Assembly (NCBI RefSeq): GCF_042186555.1
Contig: NC_133332.1
Coordinates: forward strand, 233,469,015-233,533,014
Direction of reading: 5' to 3'
Length of the DNA: 64,000 nucleotides
Source of the DNA: Aquarana catesbeiana
Taxonomy: Eukaryota > Chordata > Amphibia > Anura > Ranidae
The position numbers and the translations under genes were made by a program. Shown here one piece after another: positions 1 through 12,000 of the stretch. Positions within the stretch are counted from its first letter, which is position 1. Each line of letters begins with the position of its first letter. The notes below the pieces were generated by a model that was not told where the DNA came from, searched no databases, and saw only the letters and a program-made list of their open reading frames with translations.

Positions 1-1281
1 ATAAAAATCATTAATATTGTGTCAAAATCACAGCTAAAAATCAAAAAACCATATGTTGTTTGGTGCAAAAAAGTTCATAGCAATTGTGCAGAAAATTCTT
101 CTTAGGTGATAAAGTGCCGTGCTGTAACACCTGGTGGTCCCCCCAATGTGGTTGCACTCACCGGAGCGCTCCACCCCTGCAGGGGTACGAGCGTGTAATG
201 TTGGTCCTGTCACTCCAGTCCTATAGGTGTCAGTTTCCTTCCACGCGTCCCATTTCCAAAAAGCAGCTGTATACACAGAGAGGTAGGGACTTCCTGTCCC
301 TTGGTATTAAAAGTCCCCACTGGATATCGGCTTGAGTAGTAAAAAATATTAGAAGAAAAGTATCCACATAGCGTGATTCTGTTTTTAAAAATATCCATTT
401 ATTTGCATAAAAAACAGTCCAGTCGCAATAGCCTGGTAACACACTAGCGGTTAAAAAGTATCTAAAAATAGTTACAGACTGGGAGAGGGAGCTCACAGTC
501 TCCTATACTCTCCCTGTAATCCGGGGCCGCAGCGTCAGCGTGAACCGCCGCTTGCGTTCCACCGGTCAAAGTTCCGGAACCACGATCAGAGGAAATGACG
601 TGCGTGCCAAGATAGTCCCGCCTTACGCGTTTCGTCACACGGACGTCATCGGAGGCGCCTCCGATGACGTCCGTGTGACGAAACGCGTAAGTCAGGACTA
701 TCTTGGCACGCACAACGTCATTTCCGCGGATCGTGGTTCACGCTGACGCTGCGCCCCCCGGATTACAGGGAGAGTATAGGAGACTGTGAGCTCCCTCTCC
801 CAGTCTGTAACTATTTTTAGATACTTTTTAACCGCTAGTGTGTTACCAGGCTAATGCGACTGGACTGTTTTTTATGCAAATAAATGGATATTTTTTAAAA
901 CAGAATCACGCTATGTGGATACTTTTCTTCTAATATTTTTTACTACTCAAGCCGATATCCAGTGGGGACTTTTAATACCAAGGGACAGGAAGTCCCCACC
1001 TCTCTGTGTATACAGCTGCTTTTTGGAAATGGGACGCGTGGAAGGAAACTGACACCTATAGGACTGGAGTGACAGGACCAACATTACACGCTCGTACCCC
1101 TGCAGGGGTGGAGCGCTCCGGTGAATGCAACCACATTGGGGGGACCACCAGGTGTTACAGCACGGCACTTTATCACCTAAGAAGAATTTTCTGCACAATT
1201 GCTATGAACTTTTTTGCACCAAACAACATATGGTTTTTTGATTTTTAGCTGCGATTTTGACACAATATTAATGATTTTTAT
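1..1281. repeat. 1.28-kb fold-back palindrome
   Basis: The left half is the reverse complement of the right half, with the axis in GGAGGCGCCTCC at 651-662. Position 1 pairs with 1281. The left arm carries about 30 extra bases near 545-580. Overlapping reading frames on opposite strands (84-335 and 947-1198) are mirror images and not genes. The left end reaches the window edge, so the element may extend further. Fold-back type transposon or palindromic duplication; family not recognised. Confidence 0.9.
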
Positions 1282-1456
1282 TGCGTATAATTATTGCACA
1301 TTTACACATTATTGGTGGACAATTATTGTTTTTGGCACTTTATATTTATTCATGTGAAGATGTAATTATGTTATTTAGTGATGCTGCTTAATATTTGCGA
1401 TTTTTTGCACATATAGTATTAATTTTCACCTGTTCAAGGTGTTTTCACTAACACAA

Positions 1457-1602
<146 letters not shown>

Positions 1603-2865
1603 CTGTAAGTAATTTTTGGATTATACCAAAAAATGTCTTATTCTTTACACTTTTATTTTTTACATTTGTACTTCTTGCTAATTTTTATCTATACTCCTAA
1701 CACAGCGCCACTCCCTATACTTTGATCTATATTTGTCACATTTGCTTGTGTCCTCAATCAAACTGTCAAACCATCAAATGGCTGGTGTCATAACTGATCA
1801 CATGTTCAGCACCATGACAGTAGCAGATCAAACAGAAACAGCGTCCTTGGCTGTAAAGGATGGGAGGGTTTAATTCTGCTTTAAGACTGTCAGCAGATCG
1901 GCCTCTATAAATTTGGCAGTGCCAAAACATGGAGAGCAACTGAGCATGTGCAGAGCAGGGGGAGACAGTGTATTACCAGATTTCAAACAGTATAGGCACT
2001 TATTTTTAATGTTTTACATGGCTATACCTGCAAAAGTGGCCAGCCTGAAGTCAAGACTTAATTTTCTGACTAAAGTTTTACTTTAAAAAAGGTTTGATTG
2101 GAGATGAAAAGTAGAAGGAAAGGCAGAGCAGTCACCCACCTTTTAAACCGTGCCTGTCCACCGCTCTTCTACTTCTTGCATTCAGTTAGTAATAAAAGTC
2201 ATAAAGTACATACAATCCTTAAAGGATTGTTCTAAGCGATCATGTGACTGCAAAAGCTGTGGCATGTGTGTCTATCAGAGCTGCACTGAATTCTCAGCGC
2301 TGTGATGTCATACCACTGGTATCAATAGGCATTGTCTGTCCGAAAAGAATTTACACCCACCAGCCGCTCTGACAGACACACCCGCTTGAGCCGTGCTGTC
2401 ACTTGTAAAAAAGGAAGAAAAAAAATGCATTACATTGAGATTTACTACAAACTGAATTCAGGAAGTAGAAGAAGAGCAGTGGGAAGGCTGCATTTCCATC
2501 TACTTTAAATATTAGGTTTGGGTGGTCTGACCCTTTAGAAGTCTTTGTGCTTTCCAGTTTCAGATATTAATACACCACAATACAGTATATCACCTGTAGA
2601 CAGGTAGTCGATCAGTGCAGTAGAATGTAATCACATGACAGTAAGTACTACCAGACAGAAAATTAATTATTGTTCGGGAAAGTCCGATGACGACACAACT
2701 GTAGTAACAATCAGTGCAATCAATGTGCAGCACACAAAGGTTTCAATCAAGCATTATCCAGTTGCATATTCTTCCTGAATTGCCAGATGCCCCTGAGAAA
2801 CATCAATGGGTAGACAAGAGGTTTCCACATACAGTGTCCAAGTACCAAAAAAAGCTTTACAAAGT
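1603..2865. other. COQ4 3' flank with a degenerate fold-back repeat
   Basis: No gene seen. An inverted pair lies around 2159-2188 and 2451-2481 (CACCGCTCTTCTACTTCTTG and its complement), suggesting a small element about 2085-2520. The COQ4 3' UTR should occupy the right part of this stretch, but no clear polyadenylation signal could be assigned. Confidence 0.5.
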
Positions 2866-3025
2866 TCAGATTTTAATGCTGGGCAGTGGCAGGATCCCAA
2901 TTTCTTTCCTCAGAGATTCCACGCTCTGCTCCCAGCGCTTCTCATAGTAGAAACTGCAGACGCATCGAGCGTTACGCCCACTCTGAACCGCCCAAGGAAC
3001 TAGTTCAATCAGTTTCTTTTTTCTT
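2866..3025 (-). CDS. COQ4: COQ4 exon 7 with stop codon
   Basis: Encodes KRKKKLIELVPWAVQSGRNA then RCVCSFYYEKRWEQSVESLR and KEIGILPLPSIKI, ending in TGA at 2868-2866. The human counterpart has ELIPWAVQNGRRA and YYERRWEQS. The acceptor is CAGAAG, a tandem NAGNAG site, so one Lys-for-RK style variant is possible. The short basic run at the exon start is unlike human COQ4. No clear polyadenylation signal could be fixed downstream. Confidence 0.93.
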
Positions 3026-6000
3026 CTGCCAAAGAGAAGAGTAGTAAAGCAAACCAGTTATTTAATTCTCCATAAAAACTACTAATCACTGACAATACCT
3101 ACATGCCAATCTTACTCAGAATGTGAAAATGTAATGTTGGAACCACAAGCTATGTTTCATTGATTGCTGCGCATCCTCACTGCTTGTTTTTTTAGAGTGT
3201 CGCGGTGACAGGGCAAGTGTACGCCTAGTGGAGAGAAACCCACTCTGGTAGTATGGGGAGCTTGGGTTTATGGCAGTCATGTGTAGATGGATTCTACTTA
3301 ACCACTTCGATAGCGGGCACTTATACACATTCCTGCCCAGACCAATTTTCAGCGCTGTCGCAGTTTGAATGACAATTGTGCTGTCATGCTACACTGTACC
3401 CAAACTAAATTTTTATCATTTTGTTCCCACAAATAGAGCTTTCTTTTGGTGGTATTTGATCACCTCTGGGATTTTTATCTTCTGCTAAACAAATAAAAAA
3501 AAAAGTCAGAAAAATTTTTTTTAAAATTTTTTTTGTTACAAAACTTCGTAAATAAGTAAGTTTTCTCCTCCCCTGATGGGCACTGATAAGGCAGCACTGA
3601 TGGGCACTGATGAGGTGGCACCAATATGTGGCACTGATATGCAGCACTGATGGTTACACATAGGTGGCACTGATAGGCAGCACGGATGGGCGCTGATAGG
3701 TGGCACGGATGTACACTAATGGATGGTAGTGATGGATGCCAATCAGTGCCAGACAATAATGCCTGCCGATCAGTGATGCCCATTGTGGGCACTGACTGGC
3801 ATCCATTGTGGGCACTGATTGGCATACCTGGTGGTGACATCCCTGGTGGTCCTCGGGGGGAGCTGCGCTAATAATCAATCAGCACAGACACCCCCCCTGT
3901 CAGAGGAGCAGCCGATTGGCTCTCCTCTACTCGCGTCTGACAGACGCGAGTGAGGAAAAGCCGATCAATGGCTCTTCCTGTTTACACTGTGATCAGCCGT
4001 GATTGGACACAGCTGATCACATGATAAAGAGTCTCTGTCAGAGACTCTTTACCTAGATCACACTGACACACCGCAACAACGATCGCCGCGATGTGCGCCC
4101 CTGGGCGCGCGCAGTGGCTTGATAACCTGGCGAGGTCATATGATGTCCGGTCAGGATATCACAACCACTTTGCCAAGGTAATATTGCTATATGGCAGGCG
4201 GCAATTGGTTAAACAAGAGGTACAAGGAGAAAGTCAATGCAAGGAGATAGTGATGACTTCTATAGTCTCTTCACTTACTTGGTACTGAGTCGTAGAGGCC
4301 CAAAAACAGCTCCCAGGAGGCACATGGGCAGTCCAGTCTGCACAGCTTCAAACCATTTCACCACCACTTCCCCTGCCACAGAGATCAACAGGTTAGACTG
4401 CTGTAATCAAAGTGAAGCTCTAGGTACATAGATTTCAGCAGACATCAGTACAGGTGCTTGTTTCTATGCTGTAGATATTGAGATAATTCATGGGAGAAAA
4501 ACAAAGTGCGCCAAAAACTAAGTGCAGCAGAAGATGCAACGAATGGTATATTTAATTAAAATCACCCAAATGGCTACTCACGCTAATATAAAGATCAATA
4601 GGCATATAACAGTATAATACTGCAGTCACTCAGCGGGTTCCTGGTTGATGGTGGTGTGTGGATGTGTCTAGATGGCTATCGAGATAAATAGCCATTTAGA
4701 TCTGACGAAGAAGCAGATACTTTGAAACGTTAGCTCCATGTTGTGACGTCACTTCCGATGAGACTCCGAGTGTGTTCCATGCTGGTTCTGAGATGACAAG
4801 ACAGATTTCTGGCTGGTTGTTCCTCTCCTCGCGTGTGAACATCTACACACCACCATCAACCCGGGGACCCGCTGAGTGGACTTTATAGACTTTTAGTTGT
4901 GTTATCAGTGTGTTTCGGGACCCTCTCGTGCGCCATTCTGTTTTTGTCTTATTGACATAATCCATGTCAGTGCAAGGGAGTGGGAAGGTCTGCTGTCTAC
5001 AATTACATGATCACTTCCAATGTTGGAGAAAAACTGGCCATATACTTTTGATTACTCAATTGAATTCTATCAAAGAAGGGGAATGAAAACTGTTGGCACT
5101 AGCGGCTATCAGAATCCAATAGCCCGGCGTGGGGAGTGGTTTATCCATGCCATTGGTGTGGATGGAGAAATCTATTCGTTTATGGCCAGATTTAGAAAAA
5201 CTCAGAACTTCCTGCAAAGTTTGCAATGCTGCTTTATAGAACACTGATATCAATAGAAGACTTCTTATATAGACTTAGATCAGGTCAGATCCAGGTAGTT
5301 ACGCAAATTCTACAAATCATAAATTCATTTTAGTGAATTTATAACTGGGTGAATTTTTTTTTTTTTTTTGATGTGTCCAAAGATTCAGCCACATATAGGG
5401 GTCTAGTAGTCACATCTTACCCAGCATGTTGGTTGGCATCCCCAGCAGAGTGTGCATGAGATCATGGACTTCTCGATACCGCTGGGCCACATACGCCAAT
5501 TCCTCATCATCTACAAACCTCACTGGCATTCGGGTATCAGGGGTAACATTCTGGGGACAAGAAAACATTTCTGTGTATTTCTATAGAACAGGTAAACAGT
5601 CTTGCAGCTAAACATACACTGATAGCAGGGACAAATCTCAGGCAGGAATCCTGTACAAAAATATGTGGAGGCTGCCTTCTGTGAGGGCCAGTTCACACCA
5701 CACGCAGTCCAGTGCGTTTTTTTCTGCGTCAAACACGCATGGAAATTAGCAAGTATTCAATAGCATAGTTCACACCAGTGCTTGCAGCTCCAGAAAAAAA
5801 AAGTAGAACTGCATTTTTACTGCACTGGAACGCTGTAAAATCCATGAAAAACGCACTGGAATGCACCAAAAATGCACTGGAACACACATGTCCTTAAGGT
5901 TAAGAAAAAAGGAGGGGGGAAAATGCTTTTGACTGCTTTAAAAACACACATGCAGGAAAGCATCGGGACTATATTTCTATGGTGTGAACTGGCCCTAAAT

Positions 6001-9000
6001 GCTAATTCTTTGGTCGCTGACTACCACTCTTTGCATTACTGACCTGTAAGATGCGGGTAGTGAAGTCAGAGGCAGCTAAAAGGTAAATGCACATCTTAAA
6101 GTATATCTAAAGGGTCATTCTGTCCTTGGATGCTGCCAAGGCTTTTGACAGTGTTGAGTGGCCCTATCTCTAGGCAGTCATGGCTGGCTTTGGCCTGGGA
6201 CAAACTTTTATCAACTGGGTGAAGGTGCTCTATTCTGAACCCCAGGCCAGGGTGCGAATCAACAGCTCCCTCTCCCAGCTCCTAATCCTACACCGGGGTA
6301 CTCGTCAGGGCTGCCTGCTGTCCCCTCTATTATTTTCACTAGCAGTAGAGCTACTCGCAATGCTAACCCGCAATGATGGAAATATTGTGGGATTCAGCTG
6401 GGGTCGGCTGGAGGATAAGTTATCTCTGTATGCCGACGATTATTATTATTATTATTATACAGGATTTATATAGCGCCGACAGTTTACGCAGCGCTTTACA
6501 ACATTAGGGCAGACAGTACAAGTACAATACAATTCAATACAGGAGGAATCGGAGGGCCCTGCTTGTTAGAGCTTACAATCTAGGAGGGAGGGTCAAGTTA
6601 TACAAAAGGGTAATAGCTGTGGGGGATGAGCTAATGGAGAAAATAGTGCAGTTGTTAGATGGAGGCAGGATAGGCTTCTCTGAAGAGGAAAGTTTTCAGG
6701 GATCACCTAAAAGTGGATAAATTTGGAGACAGTCTCACAGATTGGGGTAGGGAATTCCAGAGGATGGGCGAGGCTCGGGAGAAGTCCTGGAGGCGGATAT
6801 GGGAGGAGGTGATGAGGGAGCTAGAGAGCAGGAGGTCCTGGGAGGAACGGAGATGGCGATTAGGTTGGTATTTTGAGACTAGGTTAGTGATGTAGCTGGG
6901 GGCAGAGTTGTGGATGGCTTTGTAACTTAATGTTAGTATTTTGAATTTAATTCGTTGGGCGAGTGGTAGCCAATGGAGGGATTGGCAGAGGGGGGTAGCA
7001 GACACTGAGCGGTTTGTAAGGTGGATGAGTCTGGCAGCAGCATTCATGATGGACTGAAGGGAGGATAGTCTGTTTAAAGGTAAGCCAATGAGGAGTGAGT
7101 TGCAGTAGTCAAGGCGAGAGATAACCAGGGAGTGAATCAGGAGCTTTGTGGTTTCATTGGTTAGAAAGGGACGTAGTTTAGAGATGTTGCAGAGGTGGAG
7201 GCGGCAAGCTTTGGAAAGTGTTTGGATGTGGGGCTGAAAGGAGAGTTCAGAATCCAGGATAACACCTAGTACCCTGACATGTGGGGACGGGTGGATGGTT
7301 TTGCCATTGCTCTTGACAGAGAAGTCAGGGGAAGAGGAACGTGGGGGAGGAAATATTATAAGCTCGGTTTTGGACAAGTTGAGTTTGAGGAAGTGGTGTG
7401 ACATCCATACAGATATGTCAGTTAGTAAGTTAGTGATGCGTGAGGAGACTGATGGAGTGAGTTGAGGAGTGGAGAGATAGATTTGTGTGTCATCAGCATA
7501 GAAATGGTATTGAAAGCCGTGAGAGGCTATCAACTGACCCAGGGAAGAGGTGTAGATTGAAAATAAAAGAGGTCCAAGAACAGAACCTTGGGGGACCCCG
7601 ACAGAGAAGGGAAGAGGAGTGGAGGACGATACCCTACTTTATCTCGCAGACTCAGGGGACTCGTTGAGGACGCGAATGGCAACCATTACTAAATTTGGTG
7701 GATTTTCCGGATTCACTATTAATTGGTCCAAATCCGTACTTATGCCCTTAGACCCATTGGTTTCATCTCTCCCCCCAGAGGCGTCCCAAATAGCTATTGT
7801 TAACACTTTTAGATATCTGGGAGTAGTGATATCACCAAACCCTATTGACTACTTGAAACTGAACCTGGCACCCCTACTGGAAAGACAACATGTAAAATCC
7901 CAGGGATGGTGCAAGCTTCCACTGTCGGTAGTAGGGAGGGTGAATTTGATCAAAATGGTCTGGGCCCCGCAACTTTTATATATCTTCCACAATTCACCTA
8001 TGTGGATTCCCAACAAATGGTTTAAGAAGATTGACACCCAATTTTGCGACCTTATTTGGAAAAAAGGTAGAGCCCGTATTAGCCTAACAACAACACTACA
8101 ATTTGGCAGGGGGGGGGGGGGGGGGGGGGGCCTGGCAGTACCACACTCCAACATGTATTTCTTAGCATCACAGCTGCAACAACTTGCAGGCTGGGATCTA
8201 CATGAGTCAGGCGACCCCATTATACAGTTGGTGACTCGCACCAACCCCATATTAACGGCTGGCTCTCATCTGGAGATGGGTCTATCGGGTATCCCCTCGT
8301 CCTCTCCAACGGCAATACTAATCCAGAAGGTTTGGAAGGCAGTCAAAAAAGCACTAACCATAGATGGTCCAATGGAGTTTACCCCCATTTGGAATAACCC
8401 CAACTACCCTGAGTTAATCAAATTACAGGGATTCGTCTCTTGGTCAAATATAGGGATATGGTTCTTTACATAATTATATAATGGCAATATACTCAAATCA
8501 TTTGAAGACCTATGTAGGGAATTCTCTCTTACTCGGAACCAATTCTTTCAATACCTCCAGTTCAGGCATGCGTTGCAGACCCAAACACGGACAGTCAGCC
8601 TAACTCTCACTAGTTCTTATCTGATACAGGAGGTCCTACAAGCTGACAACCGCAAGGGGTTGATATCCAGGGCCTATGCTACCTTGGTGGCCACAATCCA
8701 AAATCCGACCACACTTAAATGCAGAACACATGGGTCTACGGATGTGGGTGACTTAGACGATGACCAGTGGGACATGGCCCTGGAGTCGATCCCAGTGGTG
8801 TCAATTGCGGCATTTCACAGGCTCTCACAATTGTTTATACTTCACAGGTCATATCGTACACCCGTACAACTATTTGAATGGGGCAAAAAAGACTCCCCTT
8901 TATGCCCTAAATGTGCAATATGCAGGGGAGATTTCATACACATGATATGGCGCTGTCCAAAACTTGCTAGATATTGGACAGAGGTCACACAGACTGTATC

Positions 9001-12000
9001 GGCTGTAGTACAGACGCCCATTTTATGTACACCTTTGATTTGTCTCCTGGGCTCGGTTGATGCTGAAATGTATCCAAAAGGCGTTTATATAATGGAAACT
9101 AGACTGCTATACTTGGCTAGAAAACTCATAGCACGTTATTGGCTCGCCAATAACGTGCCTACAAAGGCTCAGTGGATCGCGTATGTCAACTCACTCCTTA
9201 TTAGAGAGCAGTTGGCACATCGACATCGGAAGGCTCCAAAAAAATTTGACCTTATATGGCAAAATTGGCTGGATGACCCCAACCTTGCTCCCCCCCATTA
9301 ATAATGATAGACTGCTGCGGATATAAAGACTCTACTGCTGTAAATAGGCATTACTCTTGAGCCTGAGGCCTCTCCTATAATGCATATGCTGTGCAGAAGG
9401 TAACTCATATCGTAATAAGGCCCATAGATAAGCCTAGAGGAATGAACCTATGCCTTACAATATTTTATATTATTTTATGTTAGCTTATCTTAGCTTTTAT
9501 TTTCCTGTTTCTTCTTTTTATTTTTTTTTACTTTTTTATTAGTTTTGTTTGTGTTAGTTTCAAGTTCTATAAAAAACGAAGTTATATGTGTCTAATCCTA
9601 GGTAACCGAGTTATGTATATATGTACATGTGTGAGTTAATGTATAATTCTGGAATGGGGAAATATGTATGTCCCCTTATTGTAAAACCGTTACCAATTAT
9701 TTTTGTCAATAAAAAAAGTTTTGATTCTAAAGCCAAAATTCTTTTTTTTTTTTTTTTTTTGATCAAGTAGGGAAGGCCTAAAACCTATATTTTTTTTGTT
9801 ATCTTTGTCTCATTAGGGAGATTTCCTTTCACTTCCTGACCTATATAGACTTACACAGGTAATACATGGGTTGAATTCCGAATGATTTTTCGATTGAAAA
9901 TTTAGTGCATTTTGTAATCCGATGGTTCCACCACTGATTTTGAATACTGAACCAACCAAGCCTTGAATTTCACCTCATGTTGTTACGGAAAAGAAGATTT
10001 GTGGCTCTCAGATTCTGGAGATATGTTCCCACATTTTTTTGGATATGTATTATAGCAGAAAGTAAAAAAAATATTTTTTTCCAAAATTGTTGCTCTTTTT
10101 TTTTTTTTTTTTGTATCGCAAAAAATTTTAAATAAAAAAATACCACCAGAAGAAAGCTCTATTTGTGGGGAAAAAAAAAGGAAATCAATTTTGTTTAGGT
10201 ACACCGTCTCACGACTGTGAAATTGTCAGCTAAAGCAACGCAGTGCGGTATCGCAAAAAATGGTCTGGTCATTAAGGGGGTAAATCTTACTGGGGCTGAA
10301 GTGGTTAAACAACTTACATTGACATCTAAGAATCGGGCGTACTCTCTGCCAAACGCTCCATCTGGCATCTCACGGAACTTCTCAATATCCAGATTGGACA
10401 TCCGAATCCGTGGTCTTTCTCTGCAAGGACAGATCAGATTTATATAGGATGGACAGTGACCCTACCAATGCTTACATTTGCTTGATTTCATCGAGAAAAA
10501 AAAAAAAACAAACAAAAAAAAAACCCACAAAGGTGGGTTTCAATTAATCTACCAGCATTAGATCCTCCGCCTAAATTTCTGTCCTTCTAACAACCCCCTC
10601 CCTAGCAGCATATATTACTGTGCTGGCCCCGGCCTGCATTAAGTCTGTGCACAGCATTCTGCTATGTTGTACTATTATTAAAGTGTTGTAAACCTGATAC
10701 CAGTGCACGCTATAGACATGATACAGTTACAGGAGAGCAGCAAATGATTAAACCATCCAAAAGATCTTTTCACCATTCAACAGATATACAAACACGTAAG
10801 CAACATAGGTGTGCCCACAGGGTGTGCCTGGGCACACCCTAATCACCCCGTGCGGTGCCAATTCCCCCTGCCTCGCATCTCCCCTCTGCAGTGCTGCCAG
10901 CTTCCGTCCTCTGCAGAAGCGGGGAAGGGGCTGGTAAATATTTCTTTAACCGGCCTCCTTTTTCTGAATGAACACCATGAGGGATCTGTACCAATCGCTC
11001 CTGCCTTCACTCTTAACTGTAACATAGTAAACTATTTTTACTGCAGGCTGCAGAGAAAAGGGGCTGGGAAATCCCTGTCCTCAATTTCTTTCTCTGTCTC
11101 AAAAGTCATCAGGGGTCTGTTTAGACCCTTGATATTTCAGTTTCACCAAAGCCCATAGCCACTGATGTATTTCAGCAATAGAGTCCTGGGATTTATGCAC
11201 ATCTACCCCACCACACAGTCCTGTCCGGCAGGGGATGGGATGTGACACGATTCTTTTCTGCAGTTTTACTTTCACTTGCAGGTCCCACACCCACCCCGTG
11301 ACTGGATGGTGAAAGGAGAAGCAGCACACTGATGAGCTTATCATGCTGTCACTTTGATCTCTCCTCCTATCAAAACACTCCTTGCACAGCAGCACACCTG
11401 CCTGCCTGCCTCCCTGTGCTGCTTTCCCTCTCCCTCCCTGGGCTCGCTGTACAGACTGTATAGTAGTTTGCGTGAGGCTCATACCAGACAAGTGCAGGTA
11501 CCTACACTTCTTGCATTAAAAAAAAAAAAAAATAATTATGTAGTAAAGTGGTTGTAAACCCCTATATTATACCCAGTGAAGTGACTGGCCTCAGGTGATG
11601 CAAAGAGATAAAACAAATCTTCCTACATAAGTTGTACCTGTTTATCTGAAGTTTTCCCTTCTCTACATCCATTCAAAGTTCGGAATTTATAGAGCTTGTC
11701 TGAGCTGTCAGAAAAAGGGAAGAGCTGAAATTACAGTCTGCAGAGCTCAGCGAGAAGAGCTCTGACAGCTAATTGGAGGGAAGGGACACATCTTCCTCCA
11801 CACAGCACACAGGAACAGAGCTGAGGCTGTCAATCAGCTGGCGCTCCCTCCCCTGTCACCATTTTTCTATTGGTGTCAGGAAAACTTGTCAGAAGTGATT
11901 TGTACTGATAGCAGAGTAATTAAGCAACAGACAGAAATGACAATTAGTGCTCCTAACTGAGACAAGTACACACTATAGAAGGATATGCATTGTTCATACT

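Noticed and set aside
84..1248. Mirror-image 80-83 codon frames at both ends of the window start
   Set aside because: They are the two strands of one palindrome, with no family similarity or splice context.
7849..8250. 133-codon minus-strand frame with PPPPPPPLP
   Set aside because: It is antisense to the L1-like reverse transcriptase, with the proline run from a G homopolymer.
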